The notes below the pieces were generated by a model. The model made no database searches, was not told the DNA's origin, and was given only the letters and a program-made list of their open reading frames with translations. A stretch of 19,073 nucleotides of DNA from Coemansia sp. RSA 922 (taxonomy: Eukaryota > Kickxellomycota > Kickxellomycetes > Kickxellales > Kickxellaceae): contig JANBQS010000392.1 in assembly GCA_027577415.1 (NCBI GenBank), positions 1 to 19,073 on the forward strand, given 5' to 3'. Position numbers and translations under genes: made by a program. Below, one piece after another: positions 1-6,893 of the stretch (position 1 is its first letter; each line of letters starts with the position of its first letter).

Positions 1-902
1 TCGTGTGAAGAATGGCGTACAACTACCGAATACTGGGCATGTGAATGCGCGGGGCCCTTGGCATAGAGCAAAAAATCTGATCCAAACTTTAACCCGCTCC
101 TAACGACCCAACCTTTTGACCGATAATAGTAATAGGCGGCATATTTTAGGGCAAACTCTGACGACCGATCAACCTTACAAAACAAATGCCACAATGACTC
201 GTACGTGTATTCGGTACCTTGAGTGTCGCGTACTTGTAGGCATTCTAGTTGGCAGAGGAACAAAGCGTCGTGGAACGATAGTTGCATGGGCTCCATTACC
301 TCGGCTTCTTCCAATGTAACTGGGAGTGAGGGGATCGGTATCAAGGTTAGACCTAGAGCGCTTTCATTTGTTTCTCTGGCGGCTTGTCGTTCGCCACGAC
401 GCTGTCTCGTAATATCCTCCAGATACTTGCCACTGGCCGTGGAGTGTCCTCTGGTAAACCGCGGGAACCAGGTCGGTTCAGATCGCGACAATATGCCTTT
501 ACCGAATGCTCCATTCTGCCATAGTAATGCCCACTCTGTAGGCACCCACACAAAACAGTCTACTATTGTTTGTTCGCTGCGGATTATGTGTATAGTTGCC
601 TGGATCTTGGCGGGTACTAGTGTTGGCCAGAATAGGTTGCTGGGCGTCAGGGCGTAAAATAGACGCTTGAATGGCTGAGTGCAGGCCGACCATAGACTGT
701 GAATGAGACGGGTTATGCGTGGCAGATACGATGACAGTGGCTTGGTTCGATGTAGTAGTCGGCTTATATGGTCAAGGAGCTGGCCGACGCGAGGCAGTAT
801 TGCAGGCTGCCGGACCATAGGCAACGGCTCGTATAGCCGTTTATTTCGGTTGTTAGGCCGCTTAACATGCGGCTTTTCGGTGGCGTGTTCCACTTTCTCC
901 AT
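1..902 (-). CDS. SEN2: tRNA splicing endonuclease subunit SEN2 (catalytic), C-terminus cut by window edge
   Basis: Catalytic subunit of the heterotetrameric tRNA splicing endonuclease, which cuts the 5' splice site of intron-containing pre-tRNAs. The frame opens at the ATG ending at 902 and stays open for 300 codons to the left edge, so the last part of the protein (expected to carry the catalytic lysine) is missing. Family blocks seen: FGKGILSRSEPTW at about residues 133-145, an E-rich helix and KYLEDITRQRR near 159-169, then the nuclease core with YRSKGWVVRSGLKFG at about 260-274. Two residues of the catalytic triad are visible: Tyr280 in LLYAKGP and His288, eight residues later, the same spacing as in human TSEN2. 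The ATG has T at -3; Met29 is a possible alternative start but would remove little. Length to the edge fits a compact fungal SEN2. No intron is needed. I am confident of the family. Confidence 0.93.
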   Translation of the reverse strand, partial: MEKVEHATEKPHVKRPNNRNKRLYEPLPMVRQPAILPRVGQLLDHISRLLHRTKPLSSYLPRITRLIHSLWSACTQPFKRLFYALTPSNLFWPTLVPAKIQATIHIIRSEQTIVDCFVWVPTEWALLWQNGAFGKGILSRSEPTWFPRFTRGHSTASGKYLEDITRQRRGERQAARETNESALGLTLIPIPSLPVTLEEAEVMEPMQLSFHDALFLCQLECLQVRDTQGTEYTYESLWHLFCKVDRSSEFALKYAAYYYYRSKGWVVRSGLKFGSDFLLYAKGPAHSHAQYSVVVRHSSH

Positions 903-1021
903 TAATGAAATAAATAAAGAGGCAAAAACGAAAATGTTCTATTTCCAGCACTTTAAAAAAAATTCTACGAAATGCATGACCACGCATCGACGACTAAACA
1001 AAGCCATATATGGGCCGCCGA

Positions 1022-1927
1022 TCAATGAAAGGGCTTGCTGAGCTTGGACATGAGCTCTTCCAACACAGCATTGCCGCCATGCTCCTTGATCTTGGCATCG
1101 ATCTGTCCCTCCAACTGCTCCAAATACGCGGCCGTATACTCGAACGACTCTGCCTTTTCCATGAGCGACACTGCGTACTTTTTGACATGCAAATCGGTAG
1201 TCTTCTGCCTCAAAATGCTCATCAACTGCGGCCCGTCCTCGCCTCTTGTAATAGCGTGAACAATAACGAACGAGAACTTGCCCTCTGTCAAATCCTCGCA
1301 ATACCCCTTGTTATTTGAGTACTCTGACGACCTGAGATTCATATAATCGTCGCGGATCTGAAAATAAGTACCAATCATATTGACCAGCTCCGAAAAATCC
1401 ACTCCACGCGCACTACACTCCTGCATTAGTTTCACAGCCAGCCTAAACAACCCACCAGTTTTATGCGACACCATCTCCAAGTACTGCTCCTCCGAGGGAC
1501 AAGTCAAAGTATCACGCCAATAGAGATCCATACCCTGACCACGATGCAAATTGAGTAGTTCCTCGGTGAATATGTCGACTAGTCGGGAGTTTTCCATTTG
1601 TAGTAGGTCCTGGAGTGCGATAAAGTAGACGAAATTCGCCGTGTTGATAGTCATTGGTACGCCGTAGATCTTGTGTGTTACTGGGATACCTCGCCGCAAG
1701 TCGGAGTTATCCTCCACATCATCGATCATTAGAGAGGCCGTGTGTAGCTTGCGTACGACGGTGGCAATACGTGCCAAGACGTTAGAGTCTAAAAGTAGCC
1801 AGTTATTGAATGCCGTTATCATTACTGTGCGTACCTCCTTTCCTGGCACTTGGCTGAGGTATTCAAACGGCGCGAGTAGCGTTTCTTCCATGGTCGACGA
1901 GCTGCGTCTATCGGCCTTTGGCTCCAT
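1022..1927 (-). CDS. BTS1: Geranylgeranyl diphosphate synthase (BTS1/GGPS1 type)
   Basis: Trans-prenyltransferase that condenses farnesyl diphosphate and isopentenyl diphosphate to C20 geranylgeranyl diphosphate, used for Rab/Rho prenylation and other isoprenoids. The 301-residue protein resembles human GGPS1 end to end. First Asp-rich motif: D69-D70-V-E-D73, preceded by small residues A64 and S65 at -5/-4, as expected for a C20-producing type III enzyme. The second motif is DDYMN at 193-197, the shortened form also seen in GGPS1. Other conserved blocks are LRRG (77-80), GQGMDLYWRD (130-139), KTGGLF (156-161) and CEDLTEGKFSF (210-220). The frame extends upstream to 2011, but that part translates a T-rich leader into a Phe-rich string, so I start at 1927. 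Met13 (1891) has A at -3 and lines up with the human N-terminus, so it could be the true start. Confidence 0.94.
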   Translation of the reverse strand: MEPKADRRSSSTMEETLLAPFEYLSQVPGKEVRTVMITAFNNWLLLDSNVLARIATVVRKLHTASLMIDDVEDNSDLRRGIPVTHKIYGVPMTINTANFVYFIALQDLLQMENSRLVDIFTEELLNLHRGQGMDLYWRDTLTCPSEEQYLEMVSHKTGGLFRLAVKLMQECSARGVDFSELVNMIGTYFQIRDDYMNLRSSEYSNNKGYCEDLTEGKFSFVIVHAITRGEDGPQLMSILRQKTTDLHVKKYAVSLMEKAESFEYTAAYLEQLEGQIDAKIKEHGGNAVLEELMSKLSKPFH

Positions 1928-2177
1928 TGGTACAAGATGAAATGCAAGAGAAAAAAAAAGTATTGTAAATTGAAAATAAAAAAGAGAAAAAAGTGTGGAA
2001 AAGAGAAGCAATAATCGTCTCCTTCAAAAAGATGTGGCATGATGATCATACAAAGACATCACCTGCTCTCTCTCCCCCACACACATGTCACGGCAGTAGT
2101 TGCATTCTACACAAAGAGAAGGCAAAAAGGAAAAAAGGGGGGCGCAGTATATTGATAGAAGGCAATTTAGGTCAGAG

Positions 2178-3764
2178 CTAGTTGTCTTTGGAGTCTAGCT
2201 CATCCTCCGAAGACTCTGCGGCCTGGTTACCAGCGGCAGATTTGAACGGGAAGCGACGGCCGCTGCCTGGGACGACGATAGCCGACTCTGGAATAACGCC
2301 CTCCTTGTTAATATACGTGTACTGCTCAGGGAACACCTCAGCGCTATTGACCCATCCGTCAAAAATGCTCTCGGTCATTTCGGTTCTGATAATGGCGTCG
2401 TAGATAAACCGCTGCTTGAACTCATCCATCGTTTTCTGGTAGGGCTCAAACGTGACAGGGTTCGTAAGGCCCTGTACCTGCTTATCCGCCCTCGAGTTGT
2501 ATCCATCAAAGACCGGGCTCTCGAGCAAAAGACCCAGGCTAGGAGCCTTGGGAACATTGACGCGCGATTCCTTTTCAAACAGCGCGTCCATCAGCTCCAG
2601 TGGAGCACCCGAGCGAGTCATCAAGATAACTAGGCCAACCATTTTGCGGATCTGGTGCAGCATAAACGACTGACCCTTGACCTTGAGACTCAACCACTCG
2701 GAGCCGTCGATAATCATCGGGTCTGATACATTGAACCAGTGCATGTGGCGCTTCGAGTTGGTCTCCGTGCACCCGCGGGTCACGGTAAAGTTGCGGAAAT
2801 CATGAGTCCCCTTATACTTTGCAAAGGCGTCGCGCACAAACTGTAGCTTTTCGGCTGACACGCGGTACTCGCGCTTGGCCTTCATATCTTCGGCCTTGGT
2901 CTCTGGTATCTGGCGTTCCTCGAAGGGCACAGTTTGGGCCAGTAGCAGATTGGACTCTGACGGCTCCATCAACACATAAGTGGGTAGCAGGTACTCGTAG
3001 ACTCTTGAATCGCACATAGTCTTTGCGTTGAACGACTGGACCACACGAACAAACCCCCATACGCGGATCTGATCAGGCAACTGCGCATTCACCTTCTCCA
3101 CAATATCAGGGTCTTCGACAATCATCTTCAGGGACACTACTTGTCCAGCAGCATGGACGCCCTTATCAGTACGAGCGGCTCTTTGTAGCTGCACTTTCTG
3201 CTGGTTCGTAGCATTATCCGCCGAAACTGCACCAGCCTCACAAAGCGCCGTAAATAGGTCGCCTTCGATCGTGCGGGCGTTCGGGTTGACTTGCATGCCT
3301 TGGAACTCGGTACCACAGAATCCTAGCAGTAGTGCTACTCGGCGCTTGGGTTTGCGTGGCTCGCTATTTTCGGACTTTTCGCGTGGCGTCGATTCCCTTT
3401 CATGGTCCTCTTGTTGGCGTGCGCGGCGCTTGTTTGTCGCAAACTCGCGTCTCTCCCTGCATGTTTGTCCGCGGTTGCTTCTTTTCTTAGATCCTTGACC
3501 CGCCTCACCAGCCTTCACGTCGGTGTGGACAGTATCGGCGGGAGTAGAGTCAACAGCAATGTCCTGTTCTATCGAGACAGGAAGTTGGACCGGAGCCTGA
3601 TCCTCTTGCTTAATCGTTTCGGACATACTTATTGACGATGACAATGAACGAAATTGGCTGTATACTGGCGCTAAGCGAGGAAGTTTTAGCAGTGATGGTG
3701 ATGGTTTGGAGTGAGCAAATACTACACGAGCAGATCGAAGAAAAGATACAGACAAAATAGACAT
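2178..3764 (-). CDS. PUS1: tRNA pseudouridine synthase PUS1 (TruA family), possible dual-start gene
   Basis: Converts uridine to pseudouridine in tRNAs and, in known homologues, U2 snRNA and some mRNAs. The 528-residue protein has a TruA/PUS1 core from about residue 141 (RRVALLLGFCGTEFQGMQVN). The catalytic Asp is D200 in RAARTDKGVHA. LHQIRKMVG (369-377) is the conserved RNA-binding and fold motif. Residues 1-46 are rich in Ser, Arg and Leu with six basic and no acidic residues, like a mitochondrial presequence. A second in-frame ATG (M47, ending at 3626) would give a form without it. Lys/Arg clusters at 93-118 and 135-142 look like nuclear localisation signals. The first ATG has T at -3 and the second has A at -3, which would favour leaky scanning. 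The C-terminus is acidic (ESSEDELDSKDN). No intron is seen. The yeast paralogue PUS2 is an alternative name; PUS1 is the safer one. Confidence 0.94.
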   Translation of the reverse strand: MSILSVSFLRSARVVFAHSKPSPSLLKLPRLAPVYSQFRSLSSSISMSETIKQEDQAPVQLPVSIEQDIAVDSTPADTVHTDVKAGEAGQGSKKRSNRGQTCRERREFATNKRRARQQEDHERESTPREKSENSEPRKPKRRVALLLGFCGTEFQGMQVNPNARTIEGDLFTALCEAGAVSADNATNQQKVQLQRAARTDKGVHAAGQVVSLKMIVEDPDIVEKVNAQLPDQIRVWGFVRVVQSFNAKTMCDSRVYEYLLPTYVLMEPSESNLLLAQTVPFEERQIPETKAEDMKAKREYRVSAEKLQFVRDAFAKYKGTHDFRNFTVTRGCTETNSKRHMHWFNVSDPMIIDGSEWLSLKVKGQSFMLHQIRKMVGLVILMTRSGAPLELMDALFEKESRVNVPKAPSLGLLLESPVFDGYNSRADKQVQGLTNPVTFEPYQKTMDEFKQRFIYDAIIRTEMTESIFDGWVNSAEVFPEQYTYINKEGVIPESAIVVPGSGRRFPFKSAAGNQAAESSEDELDSKDN

Positions 3765-4401
3765 ACACGCCTCTTATGTCTATAATTTAGAGGCAGAAGA
3801 AATAGAGATGAATATTTGTAGAACCACACGGCAAAAAAAAAAAACTTTAATTGATAATCAAGACGTCGTCAGATCACTGGGATTAAATGTGTATGGGTGG
3901 GCCGATTTCGGATCCTTTTTTTCGCATTTAGTGTTATCTGGGCAGTCGTTGCATTGAAATAACACTTGCGCTTAGAAACAGAGCGTGAGAGCGACATGTG
4001 TGCATTGATAGAGCTCTATATATGAGCTTTCTCGGAATTGAAACAGACTCGTGCTCTGGCCAATTGTTTCGTGAGAATATGTGTGGCCCGACTTGCATGC
4101 AGCACAACAGGCATGTGGTATCTTCTCATTCAATTGCAATATGGACTTGTTACAGTATCCGTGCGTTAAGCAACGTTGCTCTGCAATGGTGTGTGCGTCT
4201 AATGGACTAGGGTAGCAAAAAAACCCCCTCCCAGTGATGATCAACCATCCAAGCACCAGGAATAGGAATTTCTTCGGCCTAGATTGCCGTCACTTTGAGC
4301 GGCACTGAGCAAATATAAAAAAAAAAACCCAAACGGACTATCTCTTCTCTCCATATAGATTACTCTCATTTATTTCCTATCCTAACGACATTTAGTTTTA
4401 T
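3765..4401. promoter_or_regulatory. Divergent intergenic region between PUS1 and the aldolase gene
   Basis: 637 bases between two genes transcribed away from each other, so it should hold both promoters. Visible elements are a TATAAAA at 4314-4320, 82-88 bases before the aldolase ATG and followed by an A-run; a CCAAT at 4060-4064; and A-runs near 3833-3844. Two Cys-containing ORFs of 70 and 94 codons on opposite strands here have no recognisable domain and I do not call them genes. I see no tRNA or snRNA. Confidence 0.5.
4314..4320 (+). promoter_or_regulatory. TATA-box candidate for the aldolase gene
   Basis: TATAAAA in a plausible core-promoter position 82-88 bases upstream of the start codon at 4402, followed by an A-tract and then a C/T-rich stretch (about 4339-4385) that could hold the transcription start. 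Assigned by sequence match and position only. Confidence 0.4.
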
Positions 4402-5133
4402 ATGCTAATGGAACTTCCAGCAAAGATATCGCTTGAGACTCTGACGCCCGAGATGGTCGCCAAGACCATCGACCATTCTCTCCTCAGGCCAGATATGACC
4501 ATAGATGAAGTGATTGAGGGATGCCGTCTGAGCGCAAAGTATCAAGTCGCCAGCGTGTGCGTCAAATCCTGCGACGTTCTCATCGCCGCCAAGCAACTCC
4601 AGGGCACTGGAGTCGACGTCGGAACTGTCGTTGGCTTTCCGCATGGAAACACGTCTGCCAAAGTCAAGGTTTTCGAGGCACTCCAAGCTATCGACGACGG
4701 TGCAGTTGAGCTAGACATGGTTTTGAACATTGCTCATCTAAAGTCCGGGCTATACGATGAGGTGCGTGAGGAGATCAGGCTTATCGTCGATGCTGCCAAG
4801 GAGCGGCTACCTACTTGCTGTATCAAGGTCATCTTCGAGTGTTCTTTGTTGACTGATCAGGAAAAAATCATGGCGTGTAAGTTGTCGGAGGAGGCGGGCG
4901 CTGACTATGTCAAGACCTCGACGGGATTCAGTACTGGTGGTGCGACTATTGCTGACCTTAAGCTTATGTGGGCTAGTACTGACCCGAAAAAGACTCTGGT
5001 CAAGGCTTCGGGCGGAATTCGGAACCTGGACTATCTCATCGAGTGCTTGCAGGCTGGAGCTGACCGCATTGGCGCCAGCGCTACGGTTGCCATTATTGAC
5101 GATATGAGGGCTCGCAGGGCTGCTCTCCATTAG
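4402..5133 (+). CDS. Deoxyribose-phosphate aldolase (DeoC type)
   Basis: Class I aldolase that splits 2-deoxy-D-ribose 5-phosphate into glyceraldehyde 3-phosphate and acetaldehyde in deoxynucleoside catabolism; cytosolic. The 243-residue protein is a single DeoC TIM barrel. The Schiff-base lysine is K171 in DYVKTSTGFSTGGAT, the second active-site lysine is K201 in KASGGIR, and the proton-relay Asp is D105 in ELDMVLN. The N-terminal barrel signature DHSLLRPD is at 24-31, and GFPHG (78-82) and RIGAS (222-226) are also present. The length and motifs are closer to short bacterial DeoC than to the roughly 318-residue animal DERA. M3 is an alternative start two codons in; it changes nothing important. 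A TATA candidate lies 82 bases upstream. No intron is seen. Confidence 0.96.
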   Translation: MLMELPAKISLETLTPEMVAKTIDHSLLRPDMTIDEVIEGCRLSAKYQVASVCVKSCDVLIAAKQLQGTGVDVGTVVGFPHGNTSAKVKVFEALQAIDDGAVELDMVLNIAHLKSGLYDEVREEIRLIVDAAKERLPTCCIKVIFECSLLTDQEKIMACKLSEEAGADYVKTSTGFSTGGATIADLKLMWASTDPKKTLVKASGGIRNLDYLIECLQAGADRIGASATVAIIDDMRARRAALH

Positions 5134-5306
5134 CAAGTCTAGGCTCCCAGATCAGATCGACGTTGGTTGATCAAGAGAGTGATGATGACGATTATTTTGG
5201 TCGCATGTTCTTTCTCTTTTTTCAGGAAATTCAAGTTCATTCCAATAATTTTTATTACAATCTACACTCTTTAATTACTTTGAGTGTATACGCCTTTTTT
5301 ATTATT

Positions 5307-6302
5307 ATGTCTGCTGCCAACTCTAGAATCGAGCGCTTCATCAAGAATCTGCGCCATAGTCTCAATGAGGGCAACTACTATGAGGGACACCAAGAGTTGC
5401 GAGCAATTGCCAGCCGTTTAGTTAAGCAAAATAAACACGAACGCGCCATACAGCTGCTCTACCTTGGTGCGCTTGAGCTATGCCAATACCACCAGTGGGG
5501 CAGTGTAGCTGACCTGACTTCCTTTATGATCAACATCTACGTTGAGGAAAAAGTGCCCGTCACAGACGAGAGCAAGGAGCGGGTATACGATATCTTTGAA
5601 AAGCTGTCTCAGGCTACCGAGTATTACTCGCGGGTCTACGAGTCAGCGATCCAGTGGTCGATAAAGGAGCTGGGGAACGGAGTGGGCGATACGCAGATGC
5701 ACCATTTCGTGGGCTGTATTTTGCGTAATAAGGCGCGGTACCAAGAGGCAGAGACGCATTTTTTGGTCGGTACGACGGAGAGTCCTGCGGCGCTGGGGAA
5801 TATGCTGTTTGACTGGGCGGTAAGGACAGAGACTAAGGATTATGGCGTATTTGTTGCCCGTGGTGTTATCAAGTACTTGGCGCTCGGGTGGTACGAGGCT
5901 GCTTGCTCGTGCTGGAAGGCATTTGTTGGCCGGTTGGCGCAGGCGCAGCCCGATGCCGTGTCGGAGCGGACTGACGGGGCGCTGACTTCAAAGATTGGCC
6001 CTGTTTACTTTGTGGCGGGCCATGAGTTGGTCAATTTCGTGCAGCTCTTGTTGCTTACCGTTGAGCGTGCTCAGGCGTCGCCTGTATCTCAGTCAGCAGG
6101 TATCTTTGGCTCACTGCGTAAGCAGTATGAGGGCCGGTTTGGTGTCAATGCGGAGGTGGTCCATGAGCTATTGGATGAGGTCGCGCAAAAGTATTTTGGA
6201 GTCGTTGTTCATCGTCAGCAGTCGATCTTTGATATTGTCGGCTCGCTTTTTGCCCCGCCTTCGCGGCCTGCTGTGACTGGCAACTCTGAGGCCATGGACT
6301 GA
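5307..6302 (+). CDS. GET4: Golgi-to-ER traffic protein 4 (GET4) homologue
   Basis: Cytosolic adaptor that, with GET5, hands tail-anchored membrane proteins from Sgt2 to the GET3 ATPase for insertion into the ER. The 331-residue all-helical protein has no transmembrane segment and matches the GET4 alpha-solenoid family. Conserved blocks are NYYEGHQELR (about 23-32), HERAIQLLYLGAL (46-58) and SVADLTSFMI (68-77), with an ANMLF-like motif (GNMLFDWAV), and a FGV element near the C-terminus (QKYFGVV). I start at 5307 because family similarity begins immediately after it. The same frame runs upstream to 5163, but without an ATG before 5205 and in a T-rich leader. The 5' leader of about 170 bases after the aldolase stop is T-rich. 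No intron is evident. Confidence 0.88.
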   Translation: MSAANSRIERFIKNLRHSLNEGNYYEGHQELRAIASRLVKQNKHERAIQLLYLGALELCQYHQWGSVADLTSFMINIYVEEKVPVTDESKERVYDIFEKLSQATEYYSRVYESAIQWSIKELGNGVGDTQMHHFVGCILRNKARYQEAETHFLVGTTESPAALGNMLFDWAVRTETKDYGVFVARGVIKYLALGWYEAACSCWKAFVGRLAQAQPDAVSERTDGALTSKIGPVYFVAGHELVNFVQLLLLTVERAQASPVSQSAGIFGSLRKQYEGRFGVNAEVVHELLDEVAQKYFGVVVHRQQSIFDIVGSLFAPPSRPAVTGNSEAMD

Positions 6303-6504
6303 ATGACATGTCTTTTGATAGCCTTGTTTTTTTTTAAAATTTTACTCTGCCAATCTAATTTTCGAAAATGTACACGTCACGATCAGATACGAACCCATCA
6401 GTTCTCATATCCACTCAAGGCTGTACAAAGTTGACTTTTTCTTTTGGCTTTTTTTTTGTTTTGTGTATTTTTTACGTGTATATATTATTCTGTAGTCGTT
6501 ATCC

Positions 6505-6849
6505 ATGTCACAAATCGAGTTTGTCTATGATAAAGCCAAGCAGCGTGAGTTCTGCCTGATAGAGACACAGGGGTCGTTAGAAACAGATAGGGCGGGCGGT
6601 TTGCGTGGACAGCAGCGGTTTGGACAGATCGAGCGGCTGGCAGACGGCAAAGTGCAAATGCTCATAGGAGTGCACCGAGTACCTGGGTTGGTCGTACCTT
6701 TGAAAAAGCCCTTGGCAGTACTAGTCAAGCAACCAGCTGACGAAAGCGATAGTGCTATATATGGAATTGAGGCAATTATCAAGGAAAAGTTTATGTTTAA
6801 AATGCGGCCAGACGTAATCTTACAGCAAGAACTAGCCAAACTACCTTAG
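6505..6849 (+). CDS. CTF8: Ctf8, subunit of the Ctf18-Dcc1-Ctf8 alternative RFC clamp loader
   Basis: Small nuclear protein that joins Dcc1 and Ctf18 to load PCNA and support sister chromatid cohesion and replication checkpoint signalling. The 114-residue length is typical. The N-terminus (IEFVYDKAKQREFCLIETQG) gives the strand pattern seen in Ctf8. The conserved centre is MLIGVHRVPGLVVPLKKPLA, matching the family pattern G-x-H-x2-x-G-x4-L-x-K-P-x-AVL. The C-terminal block AIIKEKFMFKMRPDVIL (89-105) parallels the family ALIKxKILFKxRPxPII. An in-frame TAG 12 bases before the ATG fixes the start. The stop lies 44 bases from the stop of the convergent phosphatase gene, so the two 3' UTRs probably overlap. 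No intron is needed. Confidence 0.88.
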   Translation: MSQIEFVYDKAKQREFCLIETQGSLETDRAGGLRGQQRFGQIERLADGKVQMLIGVHRVPGLVVPLKKPLAVLVKQPADESDSAIYGIEAIIKEKFMFKMRPDVILQQELAKLP

Positions 6850-6893
6850 CGCTTGAATATAATTTATAGCCAGTTCCCTAACAAGAATACACA

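Noticed and set aside
223..657. 144-codon plus-strand ORF
   Set aside because: It lies antisense to SEN2, shows no domain and has random-looking composition; it is a shadow of the minus-strand gene.
1928..2011. 28-residue hydrophobic N-terminal extension of the GGPP synthase
   Set aside because: It is translation of a T-rich leader. The homologues have no such segment and family similarity starts after 1927.
3972..4256. 94-codon Cys-containing minus-strand ORF in the PUS1/aldolase gap, with a 70-codon ORF on the other strand
   Set aside because: No signal peptide, regular cysteine spacing or recognisable family; it sits in a divergent promoter region.
4234..4308. C/D-box snoRNA-like pair (GTGATGA at 4234, CTGA at 4305)
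   Set aside because: No terminal stem and no clear internal C'/D' boxes; the match is likely chance.
5163..5306. Upstream in-frame extension of GET4
   Set aside because: It starts with TTG and its only ATG (5205) leads into T-rich, Phe-rich sequence; GET4 similarity begins right after 5307.
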